From positions 25,241,849 through 25,305,848 of the forward strand of contig CM038702.1 of assembly GCA_021613375.1 (NCBI GenBank): 64,000 bases of DNA, read 5' to 3'. Origin of the DNA: Megaleporinus macrocephalus. Its lineage: Eukaryota; Chordata; Actinopteri; Characiformes; Anostomidae. The notes below the pieces were generated by a model that ran no database searches, was not told where the DNA came from, and saw nothing but the letters and a program-made list of their open reading frames with translations. Shown here in pieces: positions 12,181 through 22,634 of this stretch (positions are counted from its first letter, which is position 1; each line of letters starts with the position of its first letter). Position numbers and translations under genes: made by a program.

Positions 12181-12915
12181 GCTGCATGCCCATCTGGCAC
12201 TAGCCCAATTGCAAGACTTAAGTTATCCCCAAATCAAGAGCCTTGCACTCTAAGCAAATAAAAGTCATATCGTAATGGTGGAAAATAGAAACAAATAGAA
12301 AAAAAGAAACAACATATGTTTGACATTTATTTTAAGTAAAAAGTAAAATCAGATGTCATCTGGTCACATTGGAGACCAGTACAATGTGTATATGGATTAC
12401 AGCTAAAGCATATTCAGATACAATTCTTACACCAAACACTTTTTGCAATGGAAAAGAGTAAAACAGCAGTTTTGGGGTAAAATGTTAGCATTTGTATCTT
12501 TGAACGACAAAACCATGTCTCTGCTGCTTGATGAAGATATTTTGACTAGATCTAGTTTTTTGATTAGAATAAAGCTCTTAATTGCAATCCTCTGTAAGCT
12601 ATAGGTAGTGCTAAATAAAGCTTGTGTCTGAAATGTCTCCTTACTGAAAGCTTTCAGTGCTTTTTGTGTGTGGCTGTGCTGTGTTTCTACTGGAATCGTG
12701 ATAAAGAAAAGATGGCTCTCTGGGGAAAGACTGCTGAAAGAATGCTGTTTCTCATGCAGCTGAAAAAAGGCAGATGACAGAGATTAATTCAGTTTACTGT
12801 GTTTTCATATGTTTCATTAAGTTTGATGCATTATCAGAGCTGCCAGTTATATCACCTGCTTTGCTATGTATTTCATTCAGATGTGGAATCAAATGTAATT
12901 AAATATAATTACATA

Positions 12916-13270
12916 CAGTGGCAAGGAAAGTATGTGAACCATTTGAAATGATCTGGTTTTCTATGACTGTGGCTACTCTCCCAAGAAGTGGCCGCCCCGC
13001 CATGTTCACTCCAAAGGCACAACGCAGGTATGAAGTTTACCAAAGAGTACCTTGACACTCCACAACGCTACTAGGAAGATGTTTTGTAGACTGATGAAAC
13101 CAAGATTTAATTTTCCGGGAAGAAACGCAGCACTATGTATGGCATAAAAAGGGCACTGCATACCAACATGAAAACATCATCCCAACGGTGAAGTATGGTG
13201 GTGAGAGCATCATGATTTGGGGCTGCATTGCTGCTTCGGGGCCTGGACCGCTTGCTATCATCGAGGCATT
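12916..13270 (+). mobile_element. Tc1-like fragment interrupted by a minisatellite
   Basis: After TA at 12914-12915 the sequence CAGTGGCAAGGAAAGTATG is a Tc1 terminal repeat. Only about 55 bp of end sequence remain before the transposase frame begins (TVATLPRSGRPAMFT), so the 5' region is deleted. The frame then shows HYVWHKKGTAYQHENIIPT and GGESIMIWGCIAASGPGPL, the conserved block between catalytic residues in Tc1 transposases, with stops between. At about 13271-13277 it breaks into the 42-bp minisatellite, so the array formed in, or was joined to, a dead transposon. Confidence 0.8.
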
Positions 13271-13276
13271 GATCAT

Positions 13277-13700
13277 TTCTTTATTAGAAACACCAACCTT
13301 GTACTTCCACTCACTGGCCACTTTATCAGACACACTTATCTTCTACTTCCACTTATGGGGCATCTTCCTAGAAAGACCAACCATGTACTTCCACTCACTG
13401 GCCATTTTATTAGACACACTTATCTTCTACTTCCACTTATGGGGCATCTTCCTAGAAAGACCAACCATGTACTTCCACTCACTGGCCACTTTATCAGACA
13501 CACTTATCTTCTACATCCACTTATGGGGCATCTTCCTAGAAAGACCAACATTGTACTTCCACTCACTGGCCATTTTATTAGACACACTTATCTTCTACTT
13601 CCACTTACTGGTCACCTTTCTAAAAACACCTATATAGTACATCCACTTACTGGTCACCTTCGTAAAAACACTTACCTTATACTTCCATCATCTGTTCCTT
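13277..13700 (-). repeat. 42-bp minisatellite with 84-bp dimer periodicity
   Basis: About ten 42-bp units in the opposite orientation to the large array at 27271-28915. Odd and even units differ (…ACTTATGGGGCATC… versus …CACTCACTGGCCACT…), and the pair repeats as an 84-bp dimer at least three times. The unit core ACTGGCCACTTTAT resembles the end of a Tc1-like terminal repeat. Because 42 is divisible by three, open frames up to 163 aa arise with a 14-residue repeat. They are not genes. Confidence 0.9.
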
Positions 13701-13734
13701 ATTATTAGGGTACTTCAACATTCTCAGCACAGCA

Positions 13735-13965
13735 ACGACCCTGAATGCTAATGGTCACAGTAGTGTGTTTGGTGCTGGCACTAGTGAATCAGACGCAGCG
13801 GTGAAGCTGTTTTTTTACACACATCATTGTAGCTCCACCTTGCTGGTGTACAGTTAGAGATGGTAGAGCATCTTTTGATGGTTGGGTTAGCCATCCTCTA
13901 GCCCCTCATCAGTAGTCCATTTCTGACCAGAGAGCCCCTTTTGGCCCTGTCTGATACACTTGTGC
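13735..13965 (+). repeat. Dispersed repeat remnant beside the minisatellite (family C-like)
   Basis: Contains 'ggtgctggcactagtgaatcagacgcagcgg', 'tccaccttgctgg' and 'catcctctagcccctcatcagt', diverged forms of the words in the family C repeats at 25800-26407 and 43641-44755. It directly follows the 42-bp array, as at 27.1-28.9 kb. Confidence 0.55.
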
Positions 13966-13984
13966 AGATGTATGTCCCACTTAC

Positions 13985-14222
13985 TCTATAAAGTAGACCT
14001 CTCCTTTCTCTGTGTAGGCCATCTCCCAGTTATCAGGCAGTGGCCCCAGCTCCTCGTCCTGTGATTTTTCCTGTACGTTCTCCAGCACTTTAGACGGGGA
14101 TCTTGGTGGAGTTTTAGGAGCTTCACTTTCCTCCTTTGGGCCATCTGGGGCTGGCTCGGCTGATGTAGCGGGTGGCAAATCACCCGAAGCATCTGTACTC
14201 TTATCCTCCTGCTCACTGGAGT
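13985..14222 (-). CDS. magi2: magi2 exon: linker and first half of WW domain 1
   Basis: A 238-nt coding exon with acceptor TGTTTCACAG above 14222 and donor GTAAGTGGG below 13985. It enters in phase 1 and leaves in phase 2 inside an Asp codon. It encodes DSSEQEDKSTDASGDLPP, an acidic Pro/Ser/Thr-rich linker with PKTPPRSPSKV, then GPLPDNWEMAYTEKGEVYFI, the first half of WW1 with its first conserved Trp. AYTEKGEVYFI matches MAGI2; MAGI1 has AYTENGEVYFI. The DSSEQEDKS start aligns with the ESSEHEDKS of human MAGI2, while the middle of the linker has diverged. TPPRSP contains S/T-P sites that could be phosphorylated (inference). A stop codon following the donor is not used, since the frame continues into the exon at 4342-4421. 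Confidence 0.96.
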
Positions 14223-15090
14223 CTGTGAAACAGACAAAAACAGCGTCAAGAGACAAAAACAATGGCACACTCAACCAGCCTCACCCATGCATCGATACCA
14301 TGTTTTTCAGACTGAGTATGAGTACATGTTTACAAGTAACAAACAAGTAGCCTACTTAGAATTAAGTACCATAACAGTTGGATTGTTAATCCCCCCCAAA
14401 ACACTCACAGAAATAATTTTATTACCCATATTTTACTACTGCGTACATAGCTCCTTGAGTCACTCACTGTATTTTAACAACAGTTATGAATCTTAGCAAA
14501 AGAATCCAATCATTAGCTGGTATTTAAGGAAGTGCACTAGCCAGCTATTAGTTAACTTGGACAGAGAGGCGTTGCGGTGGTCAGAAAAGCACTTCTATAC
14601 AGCTAAACTAACGAATCTTCCATAGTTGTGATCCCTCACTCCTCATAGGCCTTCTTCAACAAGCGTCTCTGTAGCACAGTGACAGTAGGAATCACATTCA
14701 AGGCTAATGCATCTAAAGAGCTCACCTATCAGGTTTTAAGCCTTATTAGAGTCTTTTTGGCTGGTTGAATCATAGATGAGTGTCTATTTGAGACATACAC
14801 AGTGTGATTTTACAAATCTGGCTCCTTGATGACAGCTCACACTGTATATTCAAACAAACCATCCTGTATAGTCTACAGAGTATATGCTCACAGTGTACAA
14901 AAACACTTCAACACACATGCTATGACCTGGGTGCTCACACTACACTTCTGACTATGTATACATGTTGCTCTGTTTATGAACAATTTCCAATTTCCACAAA
15001 CTGTTTCATTCAAAACAGCACAGTGCCTGAATACTGAGCACTGAGAACTCAGCTAACTTATGGCATACTGAAACTAAAACCACAGGGTGG
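14223..15090. other. magi2 intron, no gene recognised
   Basis: Start (in plus coordinates) of the 10,551-bp intron. Open frames at 14287-14496 and 14804-15037 lack any recognisable domain or repeat relationship. Confidence 0.55.
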
Positions 15091-15095
15091 TATAC

Positions 15096-15209
15096 ATGGG
15101 TAGGACACTATGGTCTCTTTAAAGCTTACATCACAAACATGATCAACTTATGTTTGTGTATGTTATGTTTGTGATGTAAGCTTTAAAGAGACCATAGTGT
15201 CCTACCCAT
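15096..15209. repeat. Perfect 45-bp inverted repeat with 24-bp loop
   Basis: Arms 15096-15140 and 15165-15209 are exact reverse complements over 45 bp, with no mismatch, separated by 15141-15164. The outer ends read ATGGGTAGGACACTATGG and its complement. The bases outside do not extend the pairing. Either transcript would form a 114-nt hairpin with a perfect stem. No target-site duplication is evident and I see no third copy in the window. Confidence 0.97.
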
Positions 15210-15720
15210 ACCCAATATTTTATATCTTACAATTCAGAAGATTCACGGTGTTTATTAGTTCTAAAGCACAGGTCTACAACCGCCACACACCACCCCCAAG
15301 AAAACCTTGAATTGTTTCTATTGTCTATATTTAACTACTGTGTAAATACTTACTTTTAGTTACATTTGTGAATTTAGTGTTTGGCAACAATTCTAAATCA
15401 TAGCCAAAGCCTCAGATCATCAGGATTGAATCCTTTACTAAATTAATACCTAATAATTCACACTTTAATTGAATCACACACGCTGCTACGATTTATACGA
15501 CTCTCTCTTTTCTGATAGTGTATCAAAAGTAATTATTTTAGCTTAGTTATAATATATTTCCAATTGCAGTGCAGTCATTAGCTGTGCAGAGGTGTGTTTT
15601 ACCTGCACTTGGCCAGAGGTGTGTAGAACATAAACTAAGATACATCTTTCAGGAGAGTGCTGTATATGCATCAAAGCTCTGACTGTGTGTGTTTATGTGT
15701 GTTTACTCCTCGTATCACTC

Positions 15721-17210
15721 CCATTTGTTATGGAAGTGAATGCTTCTGAGACTGGTATTGGTGCTGTACTGTCCTAATGCTTTGGAACACCTTATAAACT
15801 ACACTCAGCATACCTTTCTTGTATGTACTGATCACCGTAATTAAAAAAATCTGAAGACAGCCAAAAGACTCCTGGCAGGCCATATAAGCGCTATTCTTTA
15901 CCCGTTCTGATTTCACTGTAACGTACAGGCCTGTATCCAAGAACGGGAAATGCTCTCTCACGATTGTACTGTTCCGTTTGCACAGACAAAGACCTAAACA
16001 TTCTGCCTGCCTCTCGTATCATCGCGCCAGTGCAGTGGGATATAAAGGACAAAATACAACAGGCGATATGTCACCACCGAACAGTCCTGCTGGCAAGACT
16101 TCTGTCCCCACTAGTGCATGTAACATCTTATACTGGGCATTCTGGAATTCAGCAAGTTTTTGTGGCCTTTGTTAACTCCAGATGTTACCAAACATTTAAA
16201 TGACTGTACTGTATATGCATAGGCCAAGTCTTCCAGAACACTCTCTGCTGGACAACTTGAAACCACTGCCCACCCCAAACATCTCTGATCTCACTTAGGT
16301 ATAGATTTTATAACCAGTCTTTCTCTCTCTTAAGGATTCACCACCATATTAGTTGTTATTGATTGGTTTTCTAAAGCCTGCTGCCTCATCCCAATGAAGA
16401 AACTGCCACTGCTTGGGAGACTGCTGAAGACCTTTTTCCGATATGTGTTCCGATATTATGGCCTGCCAGATGACATAGTTTCAGACAGGGTACTTTAGAA
16501 GGCTTTTTGTTTTTGTCCTCAATGTGAATTTCACATCTGGTAATCACCCTTAAACCAATGGACAAGTAGAACTTAACTAAGAAATTGATGGTTTTCTACA
16601 GTCCTACTGTACAGTAGCAAGTAAGCTATTCCCTAAAAATTCCTCTACTGGTTTAACCCCTTCCAGGGCAATGCTAGGTTTCTAGCCACCTTTTTCCCCT
16701 GGCCAGGCAAGCTGAGTGAGGTGGCAGTAGTAGAGGACTGAATGCGGAGAAGTGAACAGACGTTTGAGGAGGCACATGTTCGTTTCCAGAGAGTGGTGCG
16801 GTGCCAAAACTTTAAGCCGACAAGTGAAGGAAACCTGCCAGCATTCCTTCCCCTGGCCAGTTTGTATGACCATCAATCCAAGACAGGCTACTGTCTATAA
16901 AGTCCATTTAAAATATGCGACAAATAACTCTTTTTTTTGTCAAAACCTGTTTTTGTCTTTCTCCAAGGTCTTGGAACCAGTGACTGTACCTCCCCCTCTA
17001 TTGGATGTAGGTAGCTCTCCAGTGTACAGTGTAAGGGTACTCCTGGACTCAAGGCGACATGGCTGACAGCTGTTCTGCTAAGTGGACTGAGAGGAGTGTA
17101 GACCCTTGAAGAGGTCACTCCAACTTGGATATCTTGGACCCATCATTGATCACTGACTTCCATCTAGCCAACCCAGGATGTCCTGCTCCCAGACCCATGG
17201 CTCGTCTATG
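15721..17210 (+). pseudogene. Ty3/gypsy retrotransposon pol relic: RNase H, integrase, chromodomain
   Basis: Successive frames, broken by many stops and shifts, show in order: an RNase H start (EVNASETGIGAVLS, 15733) and its TDHRN-like block; a spacer ending near 15960; an integrase zinc-binding region with 'YTGHSGIQQVF'; the integrase core ([20 protein letters not shown], then [10 protein letters not shown]); a C-terminal region with EAHVRFQRVVRCQ; and a chromodomain-like end (VPPPLLDVGSSPVYSVRVLLDSRR). The chromodomain points to the chromovirus branch. Gag, protease and most of reverse transcriptase are absent, so the 5' part is lost at about 15715. It is a decayed relic with no capacity to move. 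Confidence 0.85.
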
Positions 17211-17219
17211 TTGTCAAGG

Positions 17220-17620
17220 GTTTTTTTTTGTCTAGAGTCACCGATCAAGGAGATTATGTCACCTGTGTGCCTTCATCCATGCCTCTGAAGGTCGCTATCC
17301 CCCAAGTATTCAATCTCTTTTCCCCACCTGTTTTTCGTTTGGGCTCATTAGTGAGCTTTATATTCTCCTCCTGTTTTGCCTGTTTTGCTGTGAAGTCTTG
17401 CTGGTAAGTCTTGTTGTTGCAATTCTGAGCAGTCTTAGTAATTATTCTCTGATCAATCCATGTTTTTTGACCCTTTGACAGTTTTCTGGTGCTTGTTTTT
17501 TTGGACTTCTCCTTCAGACTTGTGAACATGTTTTTCTTTGTTTGGGTGATTAAACTTGTCAGTAGAGTCTTTTGTTACAAAACGCAAGCATTCATGGGCG
17601 AGGAGCTTCCAAGACGAATT
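17220..17620 (+). mobile_element. Probable 3' untranslated/LTR remnant of the gypsy element
   Basis: Follows the chromodomain end and has the composition of gypsy LTRs: 'gattatgtcacctgtgtgcc', T-rich stretches, 'gttttttgaccctttgacagttttctgg'. No matching 5' LTR and no clear boundary are present, so this is inference from position and composition. Confidence 0.5.
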
Positions 17621-18229
17621 ACATCCACCTTCGCCATGTTTTTTAGATGAGCTTTTACAATTAGCTTTTTTCCCCCACCAGCCCTATCACTAATCAAGAG
17701 ATGTGATTTGTGTATTGTAATTTTCACTGCTATGATTTAGCATCTGGCACAGAATCCTCTCCATAGATAAGCAATGTTTTGTATTCTTGGGTAGTACAAA
17801 ATGATGCGGCTCCTCTTTCCCTGTCTGTGAGCTTTCTGTACACTGGTAACAGTTCCTGTGGGATTAGCAGCATCTGCAGTACACTCAGATTAAACAGCTA
17901 CAGTGGAATTTAATCCATTATTCACCACCTTAATCATGATAAATGCAAATGTATTTATTTTTCATTGCCTTAATAAATAGATTCAACAATTTTAATAAAT
18001 AAAAGCGATTAATTGGCTAGCGCTAGAACAATTTGCACACAGAATAAATTAGGGGATTTATTTAAAGTAGATTAATGTGTACTGCACTAGCAAAGTCTCA
18101 CACATGGTTTTCAGAGTAGAACACCAAGAGTTTTTGGTGTTAAAGGAAGAAAGAAGTGAAAAAAAGTTTCTTTGGCCCAAAGGTAGCCAAGACGTGATAT
18201 TAAAAGTTTTTTTCACTTACTTTCACACT

Positions 18230-18377
18230 GAAGCTACAAGGCTAATGTAACTAGCAAGAAATAGGTGGTGCTAACCATATGCCTAAATCACCTCATACTC
18301 CTCAATCCATGTCGAGATATTTAGTAATCTCAAATAGACTAGTCCATATTTTAGTTCATGTTGCTAGATAGCAGTGT
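18230..18377 (+). repeat. Dispersed repeat, copy A of a close pair
   Basis: 18285-18377 is nearly identical to 19291-19384 in the same orientation (one substitution and one single-base indel seen over about 93 bp). Copy A then carries about 21 extra bp before both rejoin at 'tctatttgtttgagat'. Confidence 0.85.
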
Positions 18378-18689
18378 GCCATACGGTGTCAGCAAGTCTA
18401 TTTGTTTGAGATGAGAGTGCTTTTCATTACGCCCAACAGTGTGCAGTTGGTTAGACAAAAATCTGGTAGTATGAATGAAGTGTGTGCCATTTGGTGCAAA
18501 AGTTTGATTTTGATAATGCTGTATGTAGTTTTGGTTGCAGTGCTTCATTTAGCAGAATATGAGGTATTTTGCAGTTTAGGTATGTGGTTTTGTGAATTGG
18601 CTGGTTTTATCAAAAAACTTAACACTAGTTTACAAAATTGTGTTTTAGCAGTTTGTAAAAAACTGTAAAAATGCTCTAAAATAGATGCA

Positions 18690-18785
18690 AAAAATTCTGG
18701 CCCCATTGATTCACATTGAAAGTAAAGAAAGTTTTTGTCCTCTCTTGTAAAGCTACCATTTTGGAGATGGTAGCTTTACAAGACG
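18690..18785. repeat. MITE-like palindromic repeat (family of 36736-36916)
   Basis: Contains 'ttgattcacattgaaagtaaagaaagtttttgtcctctc', the family's internal words, and ends with a perfect hairpin: CTTGTAAAGCTACCAT (18744-18759) and its complement (18767-18782) around a 7-bp loop. Confidence 0.7.
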
Positions 18786-19199
18786 ATATGTTGTGTTTTG
18801 AAGCCGGTATGCTGGACACCTAGCATGACCATACTGTGGTGACCAGCTTACACCAGCAGCAGGCCAGCTGTACTGTTTATTCATCAGATTATTATCCTAA
18901 TGGGTCAATATCACAGTGTAAAGGACTGCAGTGGTTTAACAGACGTGCTGGGACTGATACCAGATGCATTTCATGTTTTCTTAATGGATCTAAAGGTGTT
19001 CTACACGCGGTCCCTACTGGCAACCATTAAAACAATTAACATTATAAAGCACAATTATCAGGTTTTAATCCTAATGGTTCTTGGTTTCCTAGGGGGGTAC
19101 TCTGTTAACCATTAGAACTCTAGACAATACTAACAGTAATATGTTTTGATTTTATATGAATTATTTCACTGATGAAGGTAAAATAGTGGCAAACTATTC

Positions 19200-19830
19200 A
19201 GGTACTAGTCAGGTTTATTTATATATAACGATGTTGTCACAAAGCAGCTTTACAGAGTTTTAAAAACAGACAGTTACAACATATATCCCAAAATCACCTC
19301 ATACTCCTCAATCCACGTCGAGATATTTAGTAATCTCAAATAGACTAGTCCATATTTTAGTTCATGTTGCTAGATAAGCAGTGTCTATTTGTTTGAGATT
19401 ACCACAGTTTATGGCAACCATGCAGTTAGCACCATGCTAGTCCTGTATGGTACAAACTTATATTTTTGTTAGCTGCATTAGCCTCATATCTCCAAGGCAA
19501 AACTAAAGAAGTAAACATAAACTAACAAACATGTATTCACAACATACAACATATATCCCCCAGTGAGCAAGCCAGAGGCAACAGTGGCAAACTCCCTCAA
19601 CTGGCGGAAAAAACCTTGGGAGGAACCAGACTTACAAGGTGAGATCCATCCTCCTCTGGTCAAACAGTATTTACAGCTTAAACTAAATACAAAAGAATAG
19701 AGCCTCTGTTTAAAATCTGGATAGCAAAGCTTTAGAAGCTGCACAGACAGAGGCAGTCTCTGACTGAGGCAGTCTATGACTGAGTCTTTATGTAAAGTGG
19801 GCGTGAGCTGAACCAGTCCCATCCTATCTC
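19200..19830 (+). repeat. Composite of dispersed repeats including copy B of the 18.3-kb repeat
   Basis: Opens with 'aggtttatttatatataacgatg' and 'cacaaagcagctttac', a common fish interspersed sequence. It is then interrupted at 19291-19384 by the second copy of the 18285 repeat with its downstream part ('catgctagtcctgtatggtaca', to about 19490), and resumes with 'ccagtgagcaagccagagg' and 'ggaggaaccagacttac' to about 19830. The layout looks like one repeat inserted inside another. Confidence 0.6.
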
Positions 19831-21039
19831 AATGCTGGTACATGTGGATGGCACAGTGATGTAACTGAGGGTGTAGCAGTAGACACAGTTGGACAGGTGA
19901 GCTGGCTGGTGATGGTGGGGTGGAGGCCCTGATGATCAGTTCTTCAACAGCGTTCAACAGACAGGAGGACAGTCAGTACTACTTTTCTTTATAATGCTCT
20001 ACATGTACCTTCCACCATTATTAAGTTTTCAAGGTGCCACAGAATTAATTATTCAGTGTTCTCTCATGTGACTTTGTTTAGGGTGAAAAATGCCTAGATG
20101 CAGGTCTACATGACCATTCATACTCTATGATTTGGTTCTAAAATGAAACTGTTTTCCCATTTTTGGTGAGCTCATTAATTAATGGATGAGCTCTGCTCTG
20201 ATTGGCTTGTTTACAGCCAGACACTGCAATGATCACACAGAAGTTTCATGACAAAACAGACACAGGAATATAAACAAACCTTTATAAATAAATAAGAAAG
20301 TTGTCATTTAGTTAGCTATGCTAGTTAATGGAGCTTATGTTACGTTTACTAGCTCCTTGCTTTTGATATCGACACAAAGTAAATGAATGTTGTTACTCAC
20401 TATTAAACTTTCAGTTTAAGACGATCTGCTTCAACCGGCAAACTGTGCTAAAATCACAGAATGGCTGCTACTTACAGGTTGCTGTTGGGTCATGATGTTC
20501 TACTCTCTCTTTAGTGTAGAGTGCTGAGTGAAATGTGCAAATAAACTAAAAGCCCTGAGCAAAAGTTCTCTGAGATCTTGTTTAATGGGCTGGTGCTGAA
20601 GTTGTTTTGTGAAATTGTGAATTTTCTATTTAAACTGTGGCATTTAAGGTGGAACAGAATATTTGATGGAGTAGATAGTGAGTAGAAAGCCAACTTCAGC
20701 TTCTTTTAAAGATGAAAGGGTCAACATCTCGGTCAGGAACGAATGATTTCTCCAGATAGTCTGACATTTTTATTGTTGTCGCTCGTTGTACTTTTTTCAC
20801 TGGGCTAGAATGTGAGCTGGTGTATGTAAATTCAGTGGGGAGTAAATATTAATTCGCCAAGCCTGCTACGAAGGGTATAGGCCCCTTTCACCGTCAGGAT
20901 TGCAGGATTTGTGTTTGAGGGGTCGACAGTGCTAAGTCCACAGTATGTCAGTTCCAAACTCATTCAACTACATCAGTGTAAATACAGTTTTCCATTGATG
21001 TCACCTTTAAAACACGTTTTAGGCCAAAACCTTCTCGAA

Positions 21040-22145
21040 ACTATCATAAAACAAGGTCTGGCAGAAAGAGAGAGATGGGGGAGAGAGAGATTGAATCACT
21101 GAGAGAATTGAAGGAGAGGATTATAGAAGCTGGATCTAAAGAGGAGTGGAGCTGAGGACACCGTGATTCAAATGAAGAGAGAAAATGGCAGACAAAGCAC
21201 AAGCGGCAGGAGGAGAAAGATAAAGTTGGAGAGCCAGGCTAAAAGAGTGAGGAGAGAAAGAGAATGAAAAAGAGGGAGGGAGTGACAGACAGGAGGAAGA
21301 GGGCAGGAAGGGAGAACGAGAGCGACTGAGGAGAGAGAGAGCGATAAAGAGAGGGAGGGAGTGAGTGATGTGTCCTAGTTTGAGTTATGATGGTCGCAGA
21401 TCCCAAAGGAGAGGCTTGAGCGAGAGAGAGATAGAGAAACAGAAAGAGAGAAAAGAAGAGAAACAGAGACACAGAGAGGGAGAGAGAAATGAAAAATAGA
21501 CTAGCTGGATTGTTTTCAGAGATAACTCATTCTTTCTTTCCCTTTTCTCTCTCTCTATCTCTCTATTTCTCTTTCACCCTAAATCAACATGATGGATGGC
21601 TGTAAGGTCAGCACTCCTGCTCTCCCTCTTTTCTCTGTTCATTTTTACTCTTGCCCCCTCCTGCCTTACTCCTTTCTCTTGCTCTCCTTCCTCTCTTTTC
21701 CTTCATCATTCTCTCTCCTGCTCTTTTCCTTTGTGTCTTTTTTCTCTTTTATCTCTGTCAACCCCCTCTCTCTCAAGCTTTCCCTTTCACTCCTTTTCTC
21801 TCTTATCTCTCTTCCAGTGTTTTCCTCTTGCTATCTTCCTTTTTCCTACCCTTTCTCTGTTTACCTTTTTTGTCTCTCACTCGCTGTCTCTTACATTACT
21901 CTCTTACTCTCTTTTCTCACTATTCCTTCATCTATCTATCTATCTATCTATCTATCTGTTCTCTTTCTCTCTCAACTGTCTGTCCTTTTCTTTGTCTCTT
22001 TTTATCTTTGTCTTCCTCTTCTCCACTATCTGTCCCTTTCTGTCCCTCACTCTTTCTCTCTCTCCTCTTTTTCTCTCCTCCACTGTCTCTCCCCTTCTCT
22101 CTCTCTCTCTCTCTCTGACCTCCATCTTTGTTCTTTTTCTCATCC
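21040..22145. repeat. Polypurine block followed by polypyrimidine block
   Basis: 21040-21495 is strongly GA-rich on the plus strand. 21530-22145 is strongly CT-rich, including (TATC)n at 21931-21957 and (CT)n near 22098-22118. The two halves are complementary in composition, about 35 bp apart, and can pair as a very imperfect hairpin or form intramolecular triplexes. Open frames of up to 225 aa here (Ser/Leu/Phe-rich) are composition artefacts. Confidence 0.85.
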
Positions 22146-22634
22146 TTTAAATGGACAGGATGAAGAATGTGAAGTATGTGATGACATGCTGCTGAGCTGG
22201 TTGCTAGGCTGTTGCTCTAACGACGCTGGTTACCGTGTGGTGATGCGCAGCAAAGACGGTTGCTAGGTAACCTGATGCAGCAGGTAACAGGCCTGAACAT
22301 TACAGCGAGGGAAAGGACACACTCCTGCTGGACGTTTTAATTTGTGATAGACTGACCAGCACTCCATAACAGCGTTCCCTCCATCTCACTCTCCATCACC
22401 AGGGTCAGCATTTTAGTCGGCCAAGCAAAATAGTCCTTCAGAACTGTGACTAAAGGGCTGGACACAGCGGTTCTGAACTTTCAGTTGTCCACTTGCACAC
22501 CGTAGAAACTATGAGGTGAAAGTAGATATTAATTCTCTTATAAGAGAATCATATTAAATCCAAAAAACCTTTCAGATTTTTGTCAACTAGAGCTGCAGCA
22601 ACGAAGCACTTCAACTAAATCCTAACACTTTATC

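Noticed and set aside
13133..13333. 66-aa minus-strand open frame
   Set aside because: Shadow of the Tc1 transposase fragment coded on the plus strand and of the adjoining minisatellite.
21589..22266. 225-aa hydrophobic open frame resembling a membrane protein
   Set aside because: Three overlapping frames are open at once in CT-rich DNA; hydrophobicity comes from CTC/TTC codons.
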